Notes under the pieces: model-generated | Seen by the model: only the letters and a program-made list of their open reading frames with translations | Databases searched by the model: none | Told to the model about the DNA's origin: nothing | Origin: Candidatus Defluviilinea proxima | GTDB lineage: Bacteria; Chloroflexota; Anaerolineae; Anaerolineales; Villigracilaceae | DNA: 64,000 nt | Direction of reading: 5' to 3' | Assembly: GCA_016721115.1 (NCBI GenBank) | Contig: JADKIW010000001.1 | Location: 4,293,501-4,357,500 of the forward strand | Program-made: the position numbers and the translations under genes | Part shown: positions 7,908-15,365 of the stretch, one piece after another | How the letters are laid out: every line of letters begins with the position of its first letter | Position numbering within the stretch: the stretch's first letter is position 1

Positions 7908-8402
7908 TTAGGAACCGCCTACTGCTAATAAAAAGAGAGCGACCCCACAAGCCATAAGCGCAACAACGCCCACAACGATGACTGCAATACGGCGGCCATT
8001 TTCACCAGCGTTCTCAAACGGGTCACTGCCAATGGCTGATTCGTATGGAACATTCATGGGTGGCACGCCTCTGCTTCGCATGGATGCTTCGATCCTTTCC
8101 ACTGCATCCTTGGCTTCCTTCAACCCAACCCCATATTCTTCGCGATAGATCTTAATCGCCTCAAGTTTTTGTTTCTTGGAAAGCAAGGATTCGATCTTTG
8201 CCTCCATGACAGGGTTATCGTAATCGATCCTGTCTAAGGGAGTTTGGACAACTTCACCACGCTCCATCGCTTCCACGGCAGCCTTTGCTTCAGCCAAGCC
8301 AACTCCAGTCACTTCACGATACAACTTGATGGCATAGAGCAATTGTTGGTTATGAATGTACTCGCGGATCTGTTTCTCTTGGTCTGGAGTAAGGACTGGC
8401 AT
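7908..8402 (-). CDS. Membrane protein with two L7/L12 C-terminal-domain-like repeats
   Basis: 164 aa from ATG 8402, with AAAGGAG 6 bases upstream. Two copies of a 35-40-residue unit are seen: LLYAIKLYREVTGVGLAEAK then AAVE (about 22-45), and KLEAIKIYREEYGVGLKEAK then DAVE (about 76-100). This is the AIK-LYR-TG-GL-EAK pattern of the ribosomal L7/L12 C-terminal domain. A C-terminal transmembrane helix (AVIVVGVVALMACGVALFLL) anchors it. It is not a ribosomal stalk protein, because the N-terminal dimerisation and hinge regions are absent. A partner-binding role at the membrane is an inference. Confidence 0.75.
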   Translation of the reverse strand: MPVLTPDQEKQIREYIHNQQLLYAIKLYREVTGVGLAEAKAAVEAMERGEVVQTPLDRIDYDNPVMEAKIESLLSKKQKLEAIKIYREEYGVGLKEAKDAVERIEASMRSRGVPPMNVPYESAIGSDPFENAGENGRRIAVIVVGVVALMACGVALFLLAVGGS

Positions 8403-8454
8403 CGGGACTCCTTTATAAAAAATCAGGGGCAAGTTTGAGGCTTGCCCCTATGGG

Positions 8455-9972
8455 TCATTCTTCTTTGCGCAATGCTGGGAACAGCAACACTTCACGAATG
8501 GAGTGTTTATCGAGCAATAACATGGCGAGACGGTCCACGCCCATGCCGAAACCGCCATTCGGAGGCATACCGTAACGCATAGCGCGCAGATAATCCTCGT
8601 CGAGCGGATGTTTCTCCTCTTCGTCATCGGTGTAATCACGTCCCATTTCGAGGAAGCGTTGTTCTTGGTCGAGCGGATCGTTCAATTCAGTAAAGGCGTT
8701 GCACAACTCAAAGCCAGCCACGTATCCTTCAAAACGTTCCACTGTCAACGGATCTCCGGGCATGGATTTCGCCAACGGAGAAATATCACGCGGATAGTTA
8801 TACAGGAACGTCGGCTGGATAAGCGTCGGCTCGAGAAACTCAGAAAGCAGGAAGTCGATCAACTTGCCGCGAGTCGCATGCGGATCGGGCGTCTTATTCG
8901 GGTGCTTCGCTCTAATGGCCTTGAATAATTCTTCGCCGGTCTTGTGTTCGGCAATATCAATACCAGAAGATTCGAGAATACCTTGTCGCATTTCGAGCCG
9001 CTTCCACGGAGGAGTGAGGTTGATCTCGTGTTCTTTGTACTTGATTACCTGAGTCCCTAAGACCTTTTGCGCGGTATAAGCGATCATTTGCTCGGTCAAT
9101 TCCATCACTTGCAAATAGTCCGCGTAAGCCCAATAGAACTCAAGTTGTGTGAACTCAGGGTTATGTTTGAATGAGACACCCTCGTTGCGGAAGTCACGCC
9201 CGATTTCGTAGACTCGTTCCAAGTTGCCTACAAGCAAACGCTTGAGGTACAACTCAAATGAGATGCGCAGGTACATATCCTGTTCGAGCTCGTTGTGATG
9301 TGTCGTAAACGGACGTGCCGCTGCACCACCGTATAACGGTTGCAAGATGGGGGTTTCTACTTCGAGAAAGTCCTTAGCATCCAAAAATTCGCGTATAGCT
9401 TTGATAATACCTGCCCGTTTGCGGAAGGTATCGCGGACATCGGGGTTGACCGCAAGGTCAGCGTAGCGCTGCCGGGCACGCAGTTCAGGGTTATCCAACG
9501 CGGCATGGCGGACCACTGTCCCATCTTCGAGAGTCTCATCTTTTGCGGCGGGCAGAGGGCTCACAGACTTGGCAAGCAGGCTAAAGTCATGGACATGAAG
9601 CGTAACCTCGCCTGATTTCGTGCGGAACATGATTCCTTCCGCTTGGATGAAATCGCCGATGTCAAGCGTCTTGTTGAAAAAATCCACGCGTTCTTTGCCA
9701 AGTTCGTTGGCGCGCACGAACAATTGGATCTTCCCCGCACCATCTTCAATGTGAGCAAACGAAACCTTGCCCATTGCACGGCTGGCACGGATGCGCCCCG
9801 CAAGAGTCGCTTTTACTTCGACACCATCTTTTTCCTTCGCTTCGAATTCAGCGATCGCCTCGGCGCTCAAATGCGTACGCTTTGCACGAGTTGGATACGC
9901 TTCGATCCCCTCCGCGCGAAGTTCGTCCAATTTTTGTAAACGGATTTTTTCAAGTGAATTGTATTCAGCCAT
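8455..9972 (-). CDS. lysS: Lysyl-tRNA synthetase, class II
   Basis: 505 aa, full family length. The N-terminal OB-fold anticodon-binding domain (about 55-160) includes AGRIRASRAMGKVSFAHIED. The class II catalytic core follows, with motif 2 (YEIGRDFRNEGVSFKHNPEF) and motif 3 (GFGMGVDRLAMLL) at the C-terminus. AAGGAA precedes the ATG. It lies downstream of greA, a frequent arrangement, although a terminator-like hairpin separates the two. The product charges tRNA-Lys in the cytoplasm. Confidence 0.97.
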   Translation of the reverse strand: MAEYNSLEKIRLQKLDELRAEGIEAYPTRAKRTHLSAEAIAEFEAKEKDGVEVKATLAGRIRASRAMGKVSFAHIEDGAGKIQLFVRANELGKERVDFFNKTLDIGDFIQAEGIMFRTKSGEVTLHVHDFSLLAKSVSPLPAAKDETLEDGTVVRHAALDNPELRARQRYADLAVNPDVRDTFRKRAGIIKAIREFLDAKDFLEVETPILQPLYGGAAARPFTTHHNELEQDMYLRISFELYLKRLLVGNLERVYEIGRDFRNEGVSFKHNPEFTQLEFYWAYADYLQVMELTEQMIAYTAQKVLGTQVIKYKEHEINLTPPWKRLEMRQGILESSGIDIAEHKTGEELFKAIRAKHPNKTPDPHATRGKLIDFLLSEFLEPTLIQPTFLYNYPRDISPLAKSMPGDPLTVERFEGYVAGFELCNAFTELNDPLDQEQRFLEMGRDYTDDEEEKHPLDEDYLRAMRYGMPPNGGFGMGVDRLAMLLLDKHSIREVLLFPALRKEE

Positions 9973-10020
9973 GTGAATTCCTTATTTCAACGCGATATGG
10001 ATCGCGAAAGTGTATAAGAA

Positions 10021-10058
10021 CAAAATAGTCCCGCGCTCCTTCACAGGTACGCGGGACT
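10021..10058 (-). terminator. Terminator between greA and lysS
   Basis: On the minus strand a 9-bp stem (AGTCCCGCG/CGCGGGACT) with a 14-base loop is followed by ATTTTGTT. It lies 27 bases after the greA stop, so lysS probably has its own promoter or depends on read-through. Confidence 0.65.
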
Positions 10059-10084
10059 ACCAGGTCGCTCCTGTGATTTGTATA

Positions 10085-10555
10085 TCAGCCTATCTTCAAG
10101 ATTTTAACATTATATGTGCCGCCTGGGGTTTCCACTTTCACCGTATCACCCACTTTGCGGCCCAAAATAGCCTTGCCAATCGGGGACTCATTCGAGATCT
10201 TGCCTTCACGTGGGTTGGCCTCGGCCATGCCCACGATAATAAAGGTCTCGGACTCAAAGTTCCCTTCTTTGATAGTCACCTTGGAACCCAACTGAACGCC
10301 ATCGCTCTTCTTCTTGGAACCATTCTCTTCGATCAGCTTTGCGCTTGCGAGCAACGCGTCCAACTCCTGAATGCGTCCCTCCACAAAAGCCTGCTCGTTC
10401 TTGGCGGCTTCATATTCGGCATTCTCAATCAGCTCTCCACCTTCCATGGCCTCATGCAGACGATTAGCAACTTCCTGGCGTTTGACCGTGCGCAGGTATT
10501 CCAATTCATCCTGAAGCTTTTGAAAACCGTCCTTGGTTAAGAAATTGTTGGGCAT
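10085..10555 (-). CDS. greA: Transcription elongation factor GreA
   Basis: 156 aa from ATG 10555, with AGGAAA upstream; the frame stays open to 10600 but only through the leader hairpin. The N-terminal coiled coil (MPNNFLTKDGFQKLQDELEY then REVANRLHEAMEGGE) holds the acidic tip that enters the polymerase secondary channel. The second domain has the FKBP-like pattern VGMAEANPREGKISNESPIG and ends in KVGDTVKVETPGGTYNVKILKI. GreA stimulates cleavage of backtracked RNA by RNA polymerase. Confidence 0.97.
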   Translation of the reverse strand: MPNNFLTKDGFQKLQDELEYLRTVKRQEVANRLHEAMEGGELIENAEYEAAKNEQAFVEGRIQELDALLASAKLIEENGSKKKSDGVQLGSKVTIKEGNFESETFIIVGMAEANPREGKISNESPIGKAILGRKVGDTVKVETPGGTYNVKILKIG

Positions 10556-10577
10556 GTTATTTTCCTGCTTATAAGAA

Positions 10578-10600
10578 TTTTGTCCCGCAAAGCGGGACAA
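10578..10600 (-). promoter_or_regulatory. Perfect hairpin in the greA leader
   Basis: A 10-bp perfect stem (TTTGTCCCGC/GCGGGACAAA) with a 3-base loop sits about 22 bases before the greA ATG on the minus strand, next to the ribosome binding site. It could be a weak terminator, a translation-control element, or the end of a short leader RNA. Confidence 0.5.
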
Positions 10601-10682
10601 AGATAGGGACGTACGATTTCTTGCTAAAAGCGGGCATACTATATCATGGTTTACGAGTCAGTTCAAGTGGAATGTAACAATT

Positions 10683-11417
10683 TCAGCCCATTTCAAAGAG
10701 ACGAATGCCCCCCCATTCCTCCCAATAAGATCGGATGGACTCGCTGGCCAGTTCTGGGGTTTCCATGGCATCTCCCAGCGCCGGTAACTGGGATTTGTAA
10801 AGCAAAACCGCGTCTTGCCAGCACTTTAGGCCTGCTTCGGTTATGCTGTGAGTTGTTTCTTTCATCCCAACCGATTTCGGCTCGAATTCTTCGGGCTTGG
10901 TAAAGATATACGGAACATCAATATCATAGATCAACGGACGGCCCAGCAATTCGGCGGCTTGCCGCACGAGGACATGGTCCACGTGTGAACCAACTGACAG
11001 TTGGCAGACCAGCAAATCGTCTGGTTTGAGGCGAGGGGAAACAAAGTCCGCGATCTGCTGGGGAAGTCCAGCGTCCTCTTCGCGAGGCGCAAAGGAGATT
11101 CCCTGATAGAGCCATTCACCTTCTTTACCACGGCGATAGATGCAATCCAAAAAGTCGAAATGCTGAATCTTTGCCCCTACAACAGCCGCAGCTTGACGAT
11201 CCTCTTCGCGCCGCAAGCGGACAGATTCTTCTGCATCGGCAAAACCCCACTGCGCATGAAGCATCTGAGCAAACGAGGAGAACTCGGTATCAACAGGCGT
11301 ACCAGCCATGAACGTCCATATCTCTACTGGGGTGCCAGACATGGTTTGTTCGTAGATCAATCCGCCGGCAGAAAGCACGGCATCGTCAAGGTGAGGGGAA
11401 AGGTAAATCCATCGCAT
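10683..11417 (-). CDS. PIG-L family deacetylase (LmbE-like)
   Basis: 244 aa. The N-terminus has the zinc-binding signature YLSPHLDDAVLSAGG (His-x-Asp-Asp, residues 8-12), and the third ligand region reads VGSHVDHVLVRQAA. The core RLRREEDRQAAAVVGA and the following FDFLDC match PIG-L/LmbE proteins. These are zinc-dependent N-acetylglucosamine-type deacetylases acting on small glycosides or lipid-linked sugars. The actual substrate cannot be inferred. It is transcribed apart from greA. Confidence 0.88.
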   Translation of the reverse strand: MRWIYLSPHLDDAVLSAGGLIYEQTMSGTPVEIWTFMAGTPVDTEFSSFAQMLHAQWGFADAEESVRLRREEDRQAAAVVGAKIQHFDFLDCIYRRGKEGEWLYQGISFAPREEDAGLPQQIADFVSPRLKPDDLLVCQLSVGSHVDHVLVRQAAELLGRPLIYDIDVPYIFTKPEEFEPKSVGMKETTHSITEAGLKCWQDAVLLYKSQLPALGDAMETPELASESIRSYWEEWGGIRLFEMG

Positions 11418-11554
11418 AAGATGATTTAACCACAGTTACTTCAAAAGAGATGAAGATTTTAAGAGTTACGCCGCCAAACAAACGCATTGTAATTTCGTTG
11501 TGGCGATTGATTTTGGCTTGTAATTCATGTAAACTTGTACATACGGAGGTAGAC

Positions 11555-11950
11555 ATGCAGGAAAGACGAAAAGAACCACGCAAAAATTTAATGTCCTATT
11601 CTCAGGTGTTCGATGTTCATGATGGGTCCTTGCTTGGTTATCTCGGAGACCTGACAAGTTTCGGCGCAATGGTCATTAGCGATATGAAACTCGATACCGG
11701 TAGGCTTACCACAATATCAATCCAATTACCGGAACTTGAAGGAGTTTCTGAGACATCGATCAATCTGCCTGTGCGGATCGTATGGTGCAAACAAGACCTC
11801 AGCCCGGAGTATTTCAACGTTGGCCTCGAATTTCAGACAATGACTGACAAACAAAGAAAAATCGTGGAAGCCGTGGTGGAGAACTATGAATTTCGCAGAC
11901 AAAACCCCAGCTACCCGCCACATCCCAATGAATTAAGCGCAAACGAGTAA
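11555..11950 (+). CDS. PilZ domain protein
   Basis: 131 aa from ATG 11555, because GGAGG lies 7 bases upstream; the open frame begins at 11450 but has no signal there. The N-terminus QERRKEPRKNL supplies the RxxxR motif, and GDLTSFGAMVIS supplies a (D/N)xSxxG-like motif with Thr for Ser (DLTSFG), the two elements that bind cyclic di-GMP. The protein is a single stand-alone PilZ domain with a short C-terminal tail. A strong terminator follows. It is likely a c-di-GMP-responsive adaptor; the target is unknown. Confidence 0.85.
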   Translation: MQERRKEPRKNLMSYSQVFDVHDGSLLGYLGDLTSFGAMVISDMKLDTGRLTTISIQLPELEGVSETSINLPVRIVWCKQDLSPEYFNVGLEFQTMTDKQRKIVEAVVENYEFRRQNPSYPPHPNELSANE

Positions 11951-11972
11951 TATACACAGCTATTTAAAGAGC

Positions 11973-12013
11973 AAAACGACATGACAAGTAAGTCCTGCCA
12001 TGTCGTTTTTTTG
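11973..12013 (+). terminator. Rho-independent terminator after the PilZ gene
   Basis: An 11-bp stem (AAAACGACATG/CATGTCGTTTT) is followed by a run of seven Ts. It isolates the PilZ gene from the TIR gene. Confidence 0.85.
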
Positions 12014-12042
12014 TTTACCGCTTTTGATTTTTAACCTATAAT
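12014..12042 (+). promoter_or_regulatory. Predicted promoter of the TIR-propeller gene
   Basis: TTTACC (12014-12019), a 17-base spacer and a perfect TATAAT (12037-12042). Transcription should start near 12049, which rules out the in-frame ATG at 12046 as the normal start and supports the one at 12073. Confidence 0.55.
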
Positions 12043-12072
12043 GGCATGAACATTATAGGAGAGAGATCGCCC

Positions 12073-13563
12073 ATGAGTTCTTCAGCTACCCCGTTCTTCT
12101 TTATTAGTTATAGCCGCGAAGACAAAGCCATGCAAGAAAGGATCGTCCGCGAGTTGCGTGAACGCGGCGTCAATGTATGGGTGGATATTGAAAACCTCAT
12201 CCCCGGCACCCCTGCTTGGGAACGCGAGATCGAGCGTTCGATACGAAATTCTTCTGGCATAGTAGTGCTCCTCTCGCCGGGCTCGGCCAGCTCAGAGTGG
12301 GTGCGGCGTGAGATCAGTTTTGCGGAAGAGAACAATAAACGTATCTTTCCTGTCCATATCCGCGGTGATGAAAATGACTCGATCCCATTACGGCTTTCCT
12401 CCCATCAACGCGTAGATCTACGAAAGAACTTCGAAAATGGCTTGGACTATCTGGCCGATACGCTCAAAAATTATCTGGGCATTACTTCCGTCGGACGGGC
12501 AATTCAGAATCAAAAACCCGCCTCCTTCGATATCTCCAAAATAGACATAAAAAAATATATCATCCCCGGTTTGATCGCGTTGGTAGCAATCACATGTATC
12601 AGCGGATTGTTCTTCGTGGCTAGCAGACTTATCAATCTGGGAAATATCACAAACAAACCGTCCACCGAAACTCAAGCCAATATAAACACAACACCCAATG
12701 AAGAAACGGTCACTGAAACTCCCACCCAGCCATCAACAACCAATGAGCCGACCGGCAAGATTATTTTCACCTGTGAAATAAAGGGAAGCGAAATCTGCAT
12801 CATCAACCCTGATGGATCGGGTTGGAGGCAGTTAACCAACTCAGAATATGCATCCTTTAATGCGAACCTGTCTCCCAATGGTCAAGAAGCCGTTTATGTC
12901 ATCAGCAATGGAAAATATACAGAAATCCACGAATTGGATGTGAACACCGGTGATTCCATTCAATTGACCAATTTCGGCAAGAATATTGGTTCACCCGAAA
13001 TATCACCCGACAATAACTATATTATCTTCCACTATAAACCCGATGACAGCAGCACCCTTGAACTATGGCTCATGAACAAGGACGGTAGTGATCCTCACAA
13101 GTTTTACAGCAAATCGGGCAAGGATGTTCATGATGGCACCTGGTCATCGAATGGAGAGCAAATCCTGTTCGCGATGGGGAAAGGCGAAAACAATCAACTC
13201 TATACCATTGACATCAATGGAGGCGAGCCGCAATTGTTGAACGATAAAATTGATACCCGTGGAAGAAGCGATTGGTCTGCTAATGGCCTGATCTCGCTCG
13301 ATCAGGGAGGCCCCTTTGCGCATGAGGTCTATCTTATGAACGAAGATGGGACCAATCTACATCAGATATCTCCCAAAGGCATGAATTCACAAGGAGCTAG
13401 TATTTCCCCAGATGGCAATTGGATCGCCTTCACTGCATACACCAATGTCGCAGAGAAAGACTTAAGCTCTTGTGAAATCTTCATCATGCGCGTGGATGGC
13501 ACTGATGTACGTCAGCTTACGAGCAATACCTATTGTGATTATCAACCGCGATGGGGAAACTAA
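12073..13563 (+). CDS. TIR domain - transmembrane helix - TolB/PD40 beta-propeller protein
   Basis: 496 aa from ATG 12073 (GGAGAGAG upstream). Residues 6-125 form a TIR_2 domain: FFFISYSREDK, GVNVWVDIENLIPG, IVVLLSPGSASSEWVRREI. The Glu in WVRRE (about 80) aligns with the catalytic Glu of NAD-cleaving TIR enzymes. One transmembrane helix lies at about 162-185. After a Thr/Pro-rich linker, residues 235-496 contain repeated PD40/TolB blades (INPDGSGWRQLTN, ISPDNNYIIF, MNKDGSDP, MNEDGTNLHQIS, ISPDGNWIAFTAY, MRVDGTDVRQLT). The TIR domain should be cytoplasmic and the propeller outside. It abuts the convergent transglutaminase gene with no gap. It may be a signalling or NADase receptor; this is inference. 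Confidence 0.85.
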   Translation: MSSSATPFFFISYSREDKAMQERIVRELRERGVNVWVDIENLIPGTPAWEREIERSIRNSSGIVVLLSPGSASSEWVRREISFAEENNKRIFPVHIRGDENDSIPLRLSSHQRVDLRKNFENGLDYLADTLKNYLGITSVGRAIQNQKPASFDISKIDIKKYIIPGLIALVAITCISGLFFVASRLINLGNITNKPSTETQANINTTPNEETVTETPTQPSTTNEPTGKIIFTCEIKGSEICIINPDGSGWRQLTNSEYASFNANLSPNGQEAVYVISNGKYTEIHELDVNTGDSIQLTNFGKNIGSPEISPDNNYIIFHYKPDDSSTLELWLMNKDGSDPHKFYSKSGKDVHDGTWSSNGEQILFAMGKGENNQLYTIDINGGEPQLLNDKIDTRGRSDWSANGLISLDQGGPFAHEVYLMNEDGTNLHQISPKGMNSQGASISPDGNWIAFTAYTNVAEKDLSSCEIFIMRVDGTDVRQLTSNTYCDYQPRWGN

Positions 13564-14355
13564 CTACAGCGCCTTCACTGAAACAGCAACTTCCATTTTC
13601 TCTTTGGCATTGCCTTTGAAGATGCCGCGCGTCGGGGGGACATCTGCATAGTCGCGACCAACGGCCACACGGACGTATTGACCCGTCTGTTCGGTGTCGT
13701 GTGTAGGGTCGAGGGAGACCCATCCGCGCTCTGGGGTAAACACATCCACCCAAGCGTGTGAAGCCGCTATGTGTTCATTGTTATACAAATACCCGCTGAC
13801 ATACCGTGCAGGGATATTCTCCATACGGCAAGCCGCCAACATGATATGTGAAAAATCCTGACACACGCCACGTCCAAGAGCCAGAGCTTTATCGGCTGTG
13901 GTCTTTACATCAGTCGCGCCTTTTTCATATACAAGGTTCTTGAAGATAAGGTGCATGAAATTCAGAGCGGTATCCAGCGGGGTATCCGCTTTATGCGAAG
14001 CGAAGAAAACAGCCAGATCGGGAGTGTGAGGCGCGTACTCTGTCTGTGAAAGATAATTGAATTCATCCAACGGGGAAAAGTTCAGCGAGTTCGATATATA
14101 TAAATCAGGGGTAAAGACCTCGCTCACAGCAGATACCATCAATCGTTGATGTGGTTGAATAAAATCAAAATGTCGCACATCATTACCAAACTGATCGGCA
14201 TATCGCAAAACCATATCGTGCGGTTCGGTTATCAGACGAAATGAAATACAACGCTGTCCATCCACGTCAAGTGGCTTCAAACGCATTTCTGTATAAGCTT
14301 CACTAATAGGGTGATCGTAAGTGAAAGTGGTGGTGTGTTCGATCTTCAAATGCAT
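13564..14355 (-). CDS. Transglutaminase-like (cysteine protease-fold) protein
   Basis: 263 aa. The N-terminal beta domain starts MHLKIEHTTTFTYDHPISEAYTEMRLKP, the bacterial transglutaminase N-domain. The catalytic triad is in place: Cys in GRGVCQDFSHIM, His in AASHAWVDVF and Asp in SLDPTHD. It is the last gene of an ATP-grasp / alpha-E / transglutaminase set, a combination long proposed from gene neighbourhoods to make or process a peptide-like product. It lies 17 bases after the alpha-E gene and is probably in the same operon. The biochemical substrate is unknown. Confidence 0.9.
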   Translation of the reverse strand: MHLKIEHTTTFTYDHPISEAYTEMRLKPLDVDGQRCISFRLITEPHDMVLRYADQFGNDVRHFDFIQPHQRLMVSAVSEVFTPDLYISNSLNFSPLDEFNYLSQTEYAPHTPDLAVFFASHKADTPLDTALNFMHLIFKNLVYEKGATDVKTTADKALALGRGVCQDFSHIMLAACRMENIPARYVSGYLYNNEHIAASHAWVDVFTPERGWVSLDPTHDTEQTGQYVRVAVGRDYADVPPTRGIFKGNAKEKMEVAVSVKAL

Positions 14356-14372
14356 AAATGGATTCAGCGAGA

Positions 14373-15365
14373 TTATTGTTGCTGTTGTTGTTGCTGTCGC
14401 GGCCTTTCATCGGGAAGAATAACGCTGGTATTGAAATAGGTCCGGGCGATTTCATCGCCGATCGAATTGAGGCGGGTTAGAAATTTGCTCAGGAACGGAT
14501 CCATATTTTCACCCAATACGTCGTGGATGTCGAGGTACTCCAGGTCTGCATTGAGGCGACCCAACACTCGACGAGGCGAATCGGGCCGTACAGGGACGGT
14601 TGGATCCTCGCCAATAGCATCTAACGTACGCTGACAACGATTCAAGCAAAACAAAACTCCACGCGGAAATTCATGATCGAGCAAGAGGTATTCCACTACC
14701 TTTTCAGCGCTCAACTGTCCGCCAGAGGCGCGGCGATATGGCTCAAAGGCGGCACACGAACGCAATAATGCGATCAACTGTAAAGAAGTCTCTGCTGGGC
14801 TTTTGGAAAAGAGATTAAGGTAATGATATTTGCCCTCTAAAATACGGGCTGTTTTATCCGCACGTTCAAGGTGCAACCCCAAACGAATAAACTGATACGG
14901 TTCACCGTGCGTCATGGTGGCGGATGTGATCCCCTGATATGCCTGTGCCCGGTCACGCACCAATTCGAAGAAATCAATTGGATTGGAAAACTCATTGGCC
15001 CGTTTGGTATCACGGACAAGAAAGTACAAACGATTGACGGCCTCCCACATCTCACTACTGATTTGTTCACGTACACCGCGCGCATTCTCTCGCGCACGTG
15101 TGATGCAGGAGACAACACTGTTCGAGTTGAGAGGTTCCCAGAATACGAAACGGCTTACCGATTGTGCATTGGCTTCGGTATGAAGCTCAGTGAATAGCGG
15201 GTCATCTCCATTAATCCCTACAACAGCTTCCCAGCCACGTTTCGCATCAGCAGGCTTGGAATCAAGCAAGGCGTTAAAATTGACCGCCAATAGGCGGGTC
15301 AGGTCTTCGGCACGTTCAATGTAACGCGCCATCCAATAGAGAGATTCAGCGACTCGTGAAAGCAT
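14373..15365 (-). CDS. Alpha-E domain protein (DUF403)
   Basis: 330 aa of almost entirely helical sequence beginning MLSRVAESLYWMARYIERAEDLTRLL, the diagnostic opening of alpha-E proteins. Other conserved blocks are RENARGVREQISSEMWEAVN, FIRLGLHLERADKTARIL and FPRGVLFCLNRC. The ATG lies right after the stop of the ATP-grasp gene, so the two are coupled. The C-terminus ends in seven consecutive glutamines after RPR, encoded by a CAA/CAG run. The domain is thought to assist the neighbouring ATP-grasp enzyme; its function is unproven. Confidence 0.92.
   Translation of the reverse strand: MLSRVAESLYWMARYIERAEDLTRLLAVNFNALLDSKPADAKRGWEAVVGINGDDPLFTELHTEANAQSVSRFVFWEPLNSNSVVSCITRARENARGVREQISSEMWEAVNRLYFLVRDTKRANEFSNPIDFFELVRDRAQAYQGITSATMTHGEPYQFIRLGLHLERADKTARILEGKYHYLNLFSKSPAETSLQLIALLRSCAAFEPYRRASGGQLSAEKVVEYLLLDHEFPRGVLFCLNRCQRTLDAIGEDPTVPVRPDSPRRVLGRLNADLEYLDIHDVLGENMDPFLSKFLTRLNSIGDEIARTYFNTSVILPDERPRQQQQQQQ
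14376..14399 (-). repeat. CAR trinucleotide run encoding a poly-Gln tail
   Basis: Seven CAA/CAG codons lie directly before the alpha-E stop codon. Such runs can vary by slippage. Here a length change would alter only the tail length. Confidence 0.7.
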
